From NCBI GenBank assembly GCA_021442155.1, contig CM038229.1:95946271-96010270 (forward strand): a stretch of DNA of 64,000 bases, written 5' to 3'. The stretch's first letter is position 1. Every line of letters starts with the position of its first letter. The notes beneath the pieces are model-generated. The model was not told the origin of the DNA. It did not search any database and worked only from the letters and a program-made list of their open reading frames with translations. Of the stretch, positions 1 to 10,195 are shown in pieces. Source of the stretch: Cymbidium sinense (taxonomy: Eukaryota; Streptophyta; Magnoliopsida; Asparagales; Orchidaceae). A program made the translations under genes and the position numbers.

Positions 1-1376
1 AATATGAAACTTGATTCAATTTATATGCCTTCGATACTCAAAATAATGATAATGCTCCAAAATTTCACCTCACGCAGCACATGAAATCTGCTATGTATTG
101 TCATCTCATAAATTTTAATCAACATAAAAGTTGTAGAAAATTTTGTTATGATTCCAACGATACAAAACTACACCGTGAACCGATGCGATTTTTTTAAAAA
201 AATTAAATTAAGTACCTGCGTAACGGACACTGTTCACAAGCCGGTTTTATGACTAGACCTATTATGTTAATATTTTTTCTTAAATTATTAATTAAAATTA
301 ACATTAAGCCTAACTTAAAAATTTTGCCACTGATAAATCCATATCCACACCATAAGAGCTTAGTTATACAGTTATACTCCAAAACCACACCACCAAAGTA
401 AAAAAAACTGTATAGAACTTACGTAAACAGACTGGTTTTATATTATTTTCATGATCATTAAATTAAATTTAACATTCGAAAATTTTCAGGTTAAGCTTCT
501 AAGCATCTTGTCGTCTTATCGTCATAAATTCTTCACGCTGCTTTCATGGTAATAAAGAGAACAGTAGTGCGTTCAAAGTATCCCACACAGTCAGAAACTT
601 TGTGCTATTGGAGGTTATTATTATTATGATTACTAGGCTGGCGTGAAGCTGCAGAATTCTGCTCGATTTCAACAGCTGAGCTAAGATGGTCTATCTTACT
701 CAAGCACATTTTCAACGTTTTATATATAGCATATTGTTGATGGAGGTAGAGCGAAGTTAGGCCTTTCCATTGAGGTTTTGTTCATATTTTTTATTCTAAT
801 TTGGAGATGAGATTTTATCTACTTTGATTATTATTATTATTTCGTTTGTTTGCTATTAGTTTCGTGTTAAGGAGTTAAGATTTTGTTAAATAAAAAAAGC
901 ATAAATTTTACTACTTACATAATTAGTTCTCATCCTTTACGAGTTTAATGTGATAGAAATAATGAGAGCATATGGTGTTATTTTATTTAACCTAATATTA
1001 GTGCTTTACAACACCATTTGGTGTGGATTTAGGTACACCACCATTTGGTGCTTCAGAGGTTGAAATTACAATTTTACGGCGCCATTAGCAGCTTGAGCAA
1101 AAGCTGAAGATATGAGGAAGACAAAGCCTTCAACGGCGATATGATCATGGGGATGGCGAGATAAAAAAAAGCTTGGGTTGAAGATATTGATCCAGAGCAT
1201 CAGCAAAGCAGATGTTGCGATTATTATAAAAGAACTAGAGCAGTTTTTATCATTAATAGCAACAGTTAAAACCACTCTTAAAAAATTATTATTTTTTATT
1301 ATAGCAATGTTTTAAAGAGAGAGAGAGAGAGATAATAATGAGTTTATCTCCCTCTCTCTCTCACCTTGATAAATGA
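1..1376. other. AT-rich intergenic DNA, no supported gene
   Basis: No gene can be supported here. A 69-codon minus-strand open frame at 1066-1275 encodes a hydrophobic peptide with two possible membrane-spanning stretches. It opens on GTG, has no recognisable domain, and could be chance or a worn exon. A GA run near 1317-1332 faces a CT run near 1351-1362 and could fold back. The rest is AT-rich with nothing recognisable. Confidence 0.6.
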
Positions 1377-1385
1377 TATCTTTTA

Positions 1386-1849
1386 GGCAAAATTTTTAAA
1401 ATAGTCATAATATTAATCGTAATTAAGCATTCAGATAAGAAATTTTTTTTTTAAGAAAATAAAGATAGATCCAGACGACTTTAATAACCTACTTTGAAGC
1501 CACTCAACATCACAATCATCCGCAGCAATTTTTTTTTTTTTAATTTTCGCCTCTTCTTGGTAGCAGGCAGAGAGAGAGAGGAGAGTATATATATATATAA
1601 TTTTTAACGTATATATATTTCGTGACTAAAGATGAATTATTATTTATTTTTTATATATTTATATTTTTTTTATTTATTATTATTATTATTATTATTTTAG
1701 ACTTTCTTTTTTTTTCTTTCTTTTTAATTTATAAATCTTCATAATTTTTAATAATTTTCATATATTATTTTCTTAATTTATAATATCAAAGTTATTAAAA
1801 ATTATGAAGATTTATAAATTAAAAAAGAAAGAAAAAGAAATAAGTCTAA

Positions 1850-1884
<35 letters not shown>

Positions 1885-2428
1885 TAAAATATAAAAAAAT
1901 ATAAATATAAAAAAAAATAATTCATCTTTAGGAAATATATATGCATTAAAATTATTATATATATATATATTAAAAATTATTTATTTATATATATATTTAT
2001 TAAAAATTATATATATATATACTTATTTATTTATTTATTAAAATTATTTATTTATTTAATTATTAATGCATATAAAAAATACACAAATAAAAAAATTTAT
2101 TTATTTATTTATTTATATATATATATTAAAATTTATTATTTATTTATTTAATTATTTAATTATTTAATTATTAATGCATATTTACTCATTTATTTATTTA
2201 TTTATCTCTCTCTCTCTCTCTTGCTACTAAAAACTTGAAAAAAAATACGCTCTCTCTCTCTCTCTCTCTCTCTCTGCTACCAAAAGCACGAAAATTAAAA
2301 AAAAAAATCGTTGGACGGACGATTTGGAGCGTGGACGCAATCGTCGTTAATACGACATCTATTTTCTTAAAAAAAATTTCATATCACCTAATTACGATTA
2401 ATATTATGCCTATTTTAAAAATTTTACC
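1386..2428. mobile_element. Non-autonomous Mutator-like element (MULE) with 9-bp target-site duplication
   Basis: The element is 1,043 bp and is bounded by an exact 9-bp direct repeat, TATCTTTTA (1377-1385 and 2429-2437). That is the duplication length of Mutator-like transposons. The inverted ends start GGCAAAATTTTTAAAATAG on the left and GGTAAAATTTTTAAAATAG on the right. They stay recognisable for about 200 bp each, sharing the blocks ATTAATCGTAATTA, a poly-T/poly-A run and a CT-rich GCTACCAA motif. No transposase frame is present, so it would need enzyme from elsewhere. The long inverted ends fit the long-TIR MULE class. Two CT-rich copies on the right (about 2204-2240 and 2251-2300) suggest a small internal duplication. 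Confidence 0.85.
1590..1975. repeat. Inner foldback of the MULE (about 140-bp arms)
   Basis: Inside the MULE lies a second inverted repeat. The left arm (about 1600-1752) and the right arm (about 1792-1960) share ACTAAAGATGAATTATTATT, a TTATTATT/AATAATAA run and TTTATAAATCTTCATAATTT with their complements. A loop of about 40 bp separates them. It could be an older MITE nested in the element, or part of the element's own extended palindrome. Confidence 0.75.
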
Positions 2429-2437
2429 TATCTTTTA

Positions 2438-3015
2438 TTCTATCCTCTTCCACAGCCCTTCTTCTTCCCCATATTATTCGTTATAGGGATTCATCAGCTC
2501 ATGTCAAAGCCTATAGCAGCTGTGCCAATGACCTCATCATTCATCGCACGTGCCTTGCTTCCTCGTACACCCATATCGCTTAATCATCGCACATGCCTTC
2601 CCCATATCTCACAGACGACGCATAAATATTTTTCATTCAAATTGTTTAAGGAGAAAATCAGATCAATGTATTATATAATTTTGATAACAGTATTTCAGAA
2701 TATTTGGCTATTGTTTAAAACCATCGTACGTACTCAGAATCTTTATAAAGCCTCTAAGATTAATTCAAATTATCCAACTGAATATGTCAAGATTCGTGCT
2801 TTTGTGATCTGCATGTACCAATAGGATAATGGGAGGATATGTTCTTTTATAGTTCCAGAAACGTCTGATCACATCAAGATCTGTGCTGCAATAGAGCTTG
2901 CTGACGTAATCTAATAATCAAATTTAGATTGTTTTGAGAATCAATCTCAGGAGACTCAGTCTAAGTTGTTTTTCCAACTGTTTCTTTTGATTCCAAATTT
3001 ATTTATTTTAGGAAG

Positions 3016-3086
<71 letters not shown>

Positions 3087-3570
3087 TTTAAGAAAAGCGA
3101 GATATTAAGAATGAGGTTGAATTTCATGATTATTATATTATAGAGAATACTTTTAAATTTATATGATAAGATGCTTCATGAGCAGTTAATGACTTTTAGA
3201 TAATGAAATATATAAATATATTTGAGGACTTATTAGTCAGGATGTACTGCTCGATCAGAAATGACAGTTAACCAATAAATTTATTATTGATCGAATACAT
3301 TAGAGTTTCATGAACCTCAGACTTTAGACTTCGAGCTACTCGGTCGTAATCATAATTAATTGATTCCCAAAATTATTTTTGATGCATAAAAAAGAAATTA
3401 TAATTTATGTATATAATATTTATTTTTCTTATAAGGTTGTAAGAAAATTATATAAAGTACAATACTTTTGCTTAAAATAAATACAAAAATTTTAATTTTG
3501 TATGTAAATATTTTCTGTTATAGTAAAATTTCACTCAGGCAAAAAAGCACTTAGAATAATACGAGTTGTA
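2438..3570. other. Unassigned AT-rich spacer with (TA)n
   Basis: A 107-codon plus frame at 2501-2824 shows no domain, no unusual codon use and no neighbouring signals, so I do not call it. The stretch contains the long TA microsatellite at 3017-3083. Nothing else is recognised. Confidence 0.5.
3017..3083. repeat. (TA)n microsatellite
   Basis: About 33 uninterrupted TA units. Confidence 0.97.
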
Positions 3571-3753
3571 AAATTATGGTGATCTCTTTCACTTTTCACT
3601 TTATATCCTGCTCTTATAAATCCTCCTCATTGTCCACGTGCGGCAAAACAATTTCTGTCACGTTCCCAGTTGCTGCGGCACGCAGTAAAGCCAAATGGGG
3701 AAAAAATCCGGACCGAAATCGAACCGGGGAAAAAAAAGGATTCCGATCGGCTC

Positions 3754-3910
3754 TAATATTCCCTCTCCAAGAAAAATATGCGTGCGGACTCCTGATGCAT
3801 CAGGAGTCCGCTGAGATTGCTCCGTTTTTTTTAAAAAAAAAAAAAAAAATTTGGAGGGCTGTGATGCGGACTCCGCACCGTGCGGAGTCCGCACGTAATA
3901 TTCCCTCCAA
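3754..3910. repeat. Paired palindromes between short direct repeats
   Basis: A perfect 28-bp palindrome lies at 3784-3811 (half-site GCGGACTCCTGATG). A near-perfect one lies at 3865-3893, with 14-bp arms TGCGGACTCCGCAC around one unpaired base. Both share the core GCGGACTCC. They sit on either side of a T8/A17 run, and the unit is bordered by a repeated TAATATTCCCTC (3754-3765 and 3896-3907). The cassette lies about 90 bp beyond the stop codon of the AP2/ERF gene, so it may fall in that gene's 3' untranslated region. I know no named element that matches. Confidence 0.8.
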
Positions 3911-3995
3911 CTCCAAAAGAAACTTACAGGCAGATAAAACTCGCCCTAACTCCATCGTTCTTCTTCCCAGAATCCCATTGACTCAAAATCCCCAT

Positions 3996-4522
3996 TTAGA
4001 AGTTCCAGAGAGATGAACTGTGAGCAGAATCCTCCCAACTGCTCTCCATATCGAAATCCATCTGCTCCAAATGTTCTTCCTGATGGAACAGATCATACTG
4101 AAACTCATCAATACCCGGAAACGTCGTGTCCATCAAATGCTCCATGACCTCCCATTGGCACATCGTCTGCGACGGGGTCGAGTCCTCCGCCGCCTGCGAA
4201 ACCGGCGGCCACGGCTGTGACAGCGCAGGCAAATCAGCGTGAGCGCCGCAGCAGCTTGTATCTGCTGCGGAGTTCGACGGCTGCAGTAAATAGCGATCTC
4301 CTGCTTCCGATCGGGGAAATTGAGACTGGCGCGATCGCCCCGGAGCAAGAAGCTTCCGGCGTCAAAGGCTCTCGCCGCCTTCTCAGGGGAATCGTAGGAG
4401 CCGAGCCAAATCCTCTCCCGGCTATTGGGAAGCCGGACTTCCGAAACCCATTTGCCCCATTTGCGCTTTCTCACACCTTTGTACCTCACCGTGGAGGCGC
4501 TGGTTTCGGCTGCATCGGCCAT
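3996..4522 (-). CDS. AP2/ERF transcription factor, DREB type (ERF016-ERF019/ORA47-like), one frame break
   Basis: This is an intronless plant transcription factor expected to bind GCC/DRE-type promoter elements in the nucleus. The ATG is at 4522. A full AP2 domain follows at residues 14-71, with YKGV at its start, [17 protein letters not shown] in the sheet and EKAARAFDA in the helix. Domain position 14 is Val, as in DREB proteins, and position 19 is Leu. After QIQAAA the frame breaks at about 4241-4250. The frame with one more base reads [12 protein letters not shown] and runs through an acidic tail to a C-terminal LWNF and stop. AHADLPA-type sequence after QIQAAAA is what the family shows, so one base is probably missing, giving about 175 aa, close to the family length. 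The loss sits in a GC run and may be an assembly error rather than a true mutation. TATA and G-box motifs lie upstream. The exact subgroup is from memory of the family. Confidence 0.88.
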
Positions 4523-4612
4523 CTCCGGTGTCGAATGGAATCGGGAAAGAGTCTGGCGGGAGAGTGGAGATAGAATTCTGATCGAGCGTTCAGAGGATCG
4601 CAGAGGCAGCGG

Positions 4613-4620
4613 ATTTTATA
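4613..4620 (-). promoter_or_regulatory. TATA box of the AP2/ERF gene
   Basis: On the minus strand this reads TATAAAAT, about 90 bp before the ATG at 4522. That leaves room for a 5' leader of roughly 60 nt. Confidence 0.65.
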
Positions 4621-4655
4621 GTTCCGAAGTTTAAATTAAGAGCGCGTACGCGGAT

Positions 4656-4663
4656 ACACGTGT
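4656..4663 (-). promoter_or_regulatory. G-box/ABRE-like palindrome ACACGTGT
   Basis: The palindromic ACACGTGT lies about 36 bp upstream of the TATA box. CACGTG cores bind bZIP and bHLH factors in plants, so stress or hormone control is plausible but not shown. Confidence 0.5.
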
Positions 4664-4919
4664 GCTGCTTTGAACATGCGAGGACGCGTGAGAAGCTCAG
4701 AATTTTAAGAGAGAAGATGGGGCCGTGTGGGCGGTGACTAGACTCGGGTGGGTGCCAAGCTCAAAAGGCAATGCCCTTTTCATATTAATAAGACATTAAA
4801 TAAAAATAAAATCAGTCTAATTTTAAAATATAATGTTTTTTTTATTGTTTTAAAACATAAAATTCTAGTAATATCTAATCCTAATATTTTGATTTTAAAA
4901 TTGTTTCGACTATACATAA

Positions 4920-5854
4920 TGTGCGTCTTTAGAAAATCATTCGCGATAAAATAAAAGTTACGACTTAACTTTATCAGATAATCCAAAGACAAATGATGTT
5001 CAAGAAATAATAAGAAAACTCAATTTTTTTAAAAACCCTAAAAAGAGGAAAAAAATCATGGCTGCCCAACAAAAATTTTCCACTATGTATCTGTTTGAGT
5101 ATAAATTTTTCCAATATGAGATATAGAATATATGGTAGTGGGTCGCTGACCAGTCGAGGCAATAAGAGATACGGTATGGTTTGGATAAATGACCGGCGAC
5201 AGTGGGCTGGTTTGACAATGATTATTGATGCCGGCAATGACGGGTGGCGGGCAATGAACGAATGGTCGAGCAGAATGCGGGTCGAATATGGCGGATGACC
5301 GAGCGAATGCGGCGATGACGGCGGTAATGATAAGATGGGGCGACGAGCAGGGCAAGTGGTGGCCGACGGCGACCCGGCGATTGGTCGATGGCGAGCGATT
5401 TACGGTGACGGCGGCATGGAGGTGGTACCGCCGATGGTGGTATTATTACTTGGAGGATTTTCAAGCTTTAGAGCTCTCTTATCTTTAGCTTTGGCCTCAT
5501 GTGAAGAATGATGCTATTTATATATTAGAGTGGTATTCTATAAATACATGCAAAATCGAACCACTTCACTCCATCGGACGGTTCAAAATGATTCCTTTGA
5601 TCATTTGATGTATTTTAAGAATTGGAATGCTCAAATGAAGTCAATTATGAGATCTTGGGATTGTTAGATCCGCTTATCAAGACACTCGATTTGACTATAA
5701 ACACTCCATGTTTAATCGCTATTTAGGGATTTAACTAATATCCCAAAGTTTCTAATGATATTTTAAGTGCTTGATCTCGCCTATTTTCAACTTAGGATCA
5801 ACTTGCTTTTGATATCAAGATTCGTCGACTAGTAGTATTTTAAGTGTCATATCA
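4920..5854 (-). mobile_element. Solo LTR of the Tat-like gypsy family
   Basis: On the plus strand it starts TGTGCGTC and ends GTCATATCA. It aligns along its length with the LTRs at 22581, 30496, 37836, 39630 and 43465. Flanks are CATAA (4915-4919) and CATAT (5855-5859), a 4/5 match to a 5-bp target duplication. No internal sequence is attached, as expected after recombination between two LTRs. Element orientation is minus. The GC-rich tract at about 5130-5450 corresponds to R/U5 in the other copies. Open frames inside it are artefacts of that tract. Confidence 0.82.
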
Positions 5855-6246
5855 CATATATTAAACATAAATGAATTATAAGATTTGTATGTAATTTTAA
5901 GAGTTAAAAAATATAATTTATTTTATGAGTTTATTATAAAAGTTTATGAATTGTATGAAATATATAAACATTCATGAGAATGCAAAAGTTTATCTTGATT
6001 TTGAAGAATGATTTTAGGTGATTTTTTATAACTTCACATTTAAAATTGATCTATATATGAAATTGGTTGAGACTAGAATAATATCTGATCCTTGAGTCCC
6101 CAACTTCCGTTCTTGAATAATAAAAATATCATTGGTAAATACTCTTACATTGGTTTGTTTTTCATAAATCTAAAAATTTTACCTTTGTCTAGAAATTACT
6201 TTCGTAGTAGTTCTTATTTTAAAACTAGCTATATTCTATCAATTGC
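5855..6246. other. AT-rich spacer between two inverted LTRs
   Basis: Nothing recognisable. The flanking LTRs at 4920-5854 and 6419-7475 face each other in opposite orientation. Confidence 0.5.
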
Positions 6247-6404
6247 AATAATAATCCTACAATTTTAAGAAATAGTTTCAAATATGCATACATTATTAAC
6301 ATCTATTTGTAATTTAAATATTAATTCTCATCTTTAAAAGATTAAGAATAATTTTCATCTTTCCTCTTTCATTAATTTTTAAAATATATCAACAAATAAA
6401 AAAT
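6247..6404. repeat. 158-bp direct repeat, copy 1
   Basis: About 96% identical by eye to 9037-9198: roughly five substitutions and two small indels. The two copies bracket the LTR/pol fragment at 6419-9036. Confidence 0.93.
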
Positions 6405-6418
6405 TTATATCACCACTT

Positions 6419-7475
6419 CGATGTGGCGAAAATTCCACTACAAGACAAATCTTGATGCAACTGATCTTGAGTTGAAACTATGATCAAACACTTAAAATAT
6501 TATTGAAAACTTTGGGATATCAATTGAATCTCTAAATAGTTCCTAAATATGGATTGTTTATGATTAAATCGGCGTCTTGATGACGGATCTTACAAGCCCA
6601 AGCTCCCTTGATTCTAATTTCATTTGAGCATTTAAATATTTAAAATACATGAGATGATTAAAGGAATCATTTCGAGCCGTTTGATAGAATGGTTTGGATT
6701 TTACGTATTTACGTAAATGTCATTCCTCTAATCTATAAATAACCCATCATTCTTCACATTGGGGAAGCTAAAAGAAGAGAGAGCTCTTCTAAGGCGAAGA
6801 TCTCGAAGCATAATCGTCATCATCATTGGCCACCACCACCGCCACGGCCATTACCGCCAACCACCGCTGTTGCCGGCCACCAGCCAATCATCGCCGCTGA
6901 CACTGCTGCCGGTACCACCACTGACCACCATTGCCGGTTACCGCTCAACCATCGCCGGCCTCACTACTGCTAACCACCGCTGTTTCGGTATCACTGCTGA
7001 TCACATCGCCGCTGACGCGCCGCTGACCATCGCCGGCGCGCATCGCCACCACCATCGATCATCATCATCGACCACCGTTGCTCATATCGCTGACGACCAT
7101 CGACGGCGATCGTTGCGGGCCATCTCCGCTGTCATCACCACCGCTTCGGTTGCCGTTTGGCCGTAGATCGCCGTATTCACCATCGCCAACCGCCACCAAC
7201 ATTATGCCTAACCATACAGTATATGTTGTTATATGATCTGGATTCTATTGTCGCTTTCATATACAATTCAGTAATCCCGTATCGGAAAACTTAAGCTTTG
7301 TACTTCAGATATATAGTGGAAGTTTTACTGTCATGTCGTGATTTTTCTCTCTCTTTCTAGGATTTTTTCACGTAAAAATCTTGAAGTTTATTGTTCACTT
7401 GAAATATATATGTGTAACTTCACAACAATGCTAAGTAAACTTTTATTCTACTACAAATGGTTTTCTAGTGCAACA
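6419..7475 (+). mobile_element. LTR of the Tat-like family, plus orientation
   Basis: It reads CGATGTGGC at the start (family TGATATGAC) and GCAACA at the end. It is the reverse complement of the LTR at 4920-5854. The sequence after it, TTTTGACATCATTTGTGG, looks like a decayed copy of the primer site at 30476-30493 with CpG changed to TpG/CpA, so this was a 5' LTR. The His- and Arg-rich frame at 6759-7166 lies in the GC-rich R/U5 tract and is not a gene. Confidence 0.8.
6733..6741 (+). promoter_or_regulatory. LTR TATA box
   Basis: CTATAAATA on the element's coding strand. The same motif recurs at the equivalent place in the other LTRs, so it probably drives element transcription. Confidence 0.65.
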
Positions 7476-7499
7476 TTTTGACATCATTTGTGGAAGAGA

Positions 7500-9036
7500 A
7501 TGCAAGATATAAGTATAACATCTCTCTTGGATATGCTTAGATAGTAAAGGTGGATATTTTAAATATTCTCTTAGTTGCTCAAAACAACTTGACATTCATC
7601 ACCATTGAAAATTATTATTAGTCAATTTAATATTTTAAAGAATGATAAGTATTTATCCCCATAACAGCTAAAAGTGGATAAGGCAATTGTCCATTCAAGC
7701 GTTGAACTTACTTGATATTCTTTGGAGGAGTCATATCTCAGCCTGATTTTCTGGATTAACTTCAATCTTGCGGTGGATGACCATGAACCCAAGAAATTTT
7801 TCCGACCTAACCCCAAAAGCATACTTAGTTGAGTTGAGTCGCATGTTCTAACATCGAAAAGTTAAAGCATATTTCTAAGTCGAAATATGTTTTGATTCTT
7901 CTAAGCTTTTTACTAACATGTCATCCACATATACCTCCATTGTGTAAGAAGTCTTTAAAACCTTATTCATAAGGTGTTGATTGATAGCACCAATATTTTT
8001 TTAACTCGAGCGACATAACTTGCTAACAATATAAACCTTTATAAATTTGAATAGATGTGGCTTCTTCATCCGTTTGGTCCATTTTATTTGGTTGTAACTT
8101 GAGTAAGCATCTAAAAGTAAGCATTTGATGCCCATACGTAGCATCAACTAATTGATCAATTGGGGAGGAAAAACTATCTTTCGACAAACTTTATTGAGAT
8201 TAGTGTAATCAATACACATTCTCCAACTTTCATTTGTTTTCTTAACCACGATAATATTTGCTAGTCATGTAGGATAACATACTTCTCGTATAAATCCCGC
8301 TTCTAAGAGCTTATTAACTTATTGTTCAATAGCTTGGAAGCGTCGTGTAAAACTCGCTTCTTTTGGATGATCGAATGTTGGATCAATCTTGAGGAGTGCA
8401 CGATCATATTGGGATCGACCCTGGGCATATTTGTCGGACTTCAAGCAAATATGTCTTGATTTTTGCATAAGAAGTCTAGGTATTTTACCCTTTATTCGTC
8501 GAGAGCAGATCCGACTTAATTAAGAAAGGTTGGTCATCTAATAATGAAACATGAAGCAAGTCTTCTATAGGCAAAGCCCTCTAGGGTACTTCTTTATCTC
8601 GAAAATAAAAATTCTGATCAAGGTCATCGAAAGGTGTGGTTGAGTTTTTCCGATGTACGATCTATTTGTTGATTTCCACAGACTACTCCAACCCCAACGG
8701 GGTTGAAAATTTCATCTTAAGTTGAGATACCAAAAGTAAGAGTACCAAAAATTAATTGGAGGGGCCTTCCAAGATAACGCTCCGACTTGACCACTATGAA
8801 TTGAATTGAATGAGCCACTTGTCGGAAATTCTCGAGGACAACAAGAAGGGTAATTGCCCCTCCACTGCACAGGCAATTATAAAACCAATATAATGGTTCT
8901 GGAGGTTGAAGCTTTTCCTAACTAGGCTCATGCTAAGAAATGTGTAAAAAAATAAGACATCGACGTAACTCTCATTATCAATTAAAATTCTCTTAACATT
9001 ATAACACGTGTCGATCCATAATGACAAATGGATCTT
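7500..9036 (-). pseudogene. Decayed Tat-type gypsy pol fragment: protease and reverse transcriptase
   Basis: Read on the minus strand from 9027, the first piece is a retroviral-type protease, NVKRILIDNESYVDVLFF. Its active site is normally D-x-G and reads DNE here. The reverse transcriptase follows with GWRMCIDYTNLNK, a segment like FPPQLINQLVDATYGHQML, and the catalytic YVDD encoded at 7920-7931. Frames are broken in many places. It aligns in the same orientation with 27.47-28.93 kb of the full element. It points against the LTR directly to its left, so the junction near 7480-7500 is a rearrangement. Gag, RNase H and integrase are absent. Confidence 0.85.
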
Positions 9037-9198
9037 AATAATAATCCTAAAATTTTAAGAAATAGTTTCAAATATGCATACATTATTAACATCTATTGGT
9101 AATTTAAATATTAATTATCATCTTTAAAAGATTAAGAATAATTTTCATCTTTCCCCTTTCATTAATTTTTTAAAATATATGCACAAATAAAAAAATTA
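9037..9198. repeat. 158-bp direct repeat, copy 2
   Basis: Second copy of 6247-6404, starting where the pol fragment ends. Ordinary AT-rich sequence follows. Confidence 0.93.
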
Positions 9199-9677
9199 TG
9201 TCTGCACTATCAACAATTATTATTATAATTTTTCATTCTATGCATTTTTTAATACATTCACTCAGTTAAATCTTTACTTTCAAATTTCAAAAAATGATTC
9301 ATAAACCTTCAAATCTCCTATATTTATAATTTATAAAATAAACTTGTTTTTAAATGCATCTCCTAAAATCCATCTCTACTTTCAAGATAATTTTGAGGAT
9401 TAAATTATTATTATTTATATTTTTTTTATTTTTATGCTATTTTTAAAATTAAATTTATTTGATGTATTTATTATATTTTTTGTTTTCAAAAATTTTAAAT
9501 ATTATTTTTTAAAATACTCAAATAATAACCATTAAATATGTTTAACTTTGAAATAAAATATATAAAAAAAACTTTGAAATAAAATATAAATAAAACAAAA
9601 AAAAATAAAAATAATAGTGGACCCAAACAGCTCCTTGATGTAAAGTGTTTACTCACTGCTAGCCCACCCAAAAAATA

Positions 9678-9710
<33 letters not shown>

Positions 9711-10195
9711 GGCCAATTCAAGCAACGAGGTCCCTGTAGCTGCCTCAACTGTGCTAATGAAATAATTAAAATAAATATTCTAATAAAAGATTATTTAAAT
9801 CTATTATCCACCAATATTGATGAGAATGTAAATAAGATATGATATCAATATAAAATATAATTATTTTTAAAAATATAAAACTTCAATATGTATTAAAAGA
9901 ACATATATAAATTTATATCACCTAAATAAAACTTTATAGTTATTTAGTACTGAATTTATTTTTTTATTAAATTAATTTTCTTATAATTTGTACAATAATA
10001 TTTATTTATATTGTTTTATAAAATAATCTTTTTTTTTAATTCAGGCTGATTAATCATCTATAATGTCATGTGACTTTTTCTTCAATTAAATTTAAAATAT
10101 TTAATGAATTTAAATATAGTTTTGTTTTATGGTAATAAATATAAATTATTATTATTTGAATTCATTCTATAACTATTCAAGTTATATATTTAAAT
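9199..10195. other. AT-rich DNA with a MITE-like end and (AAT)n
   Basis: No gene seen. About 9410-9640 resembles the hAT-like repeats at 17340-17996 and 19080-19312, ending in CCCAAACAGCTCC and holding a doubled CTTTGAAATAAAATATA. An (AAT)n run lies at 9677-9709. Confidence 0.5.

Noticed and set aside
2235..2824. Two plus-strand frames near the MULE
   Set aside because: The first is CT-repeat and MULE end sequence; the second lacks any domain or coding pattern.
3576..4016. 146-codon plus-strand frame
   Set aside because: It runs through the palindromes and the A run and into the AP2/ERF gene on the other strand; no domain.
4217..4573. 118-codon plus-strand frame
   Set aside because: Antisense shadow of the conserved AP2 domain.
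6759..7166. 135-codon His/Arg-rich frame
   Set aside because: It falls in the GC-rich R/U5 part of an LTR; equivalent tracts in other LTRs give different peptides.
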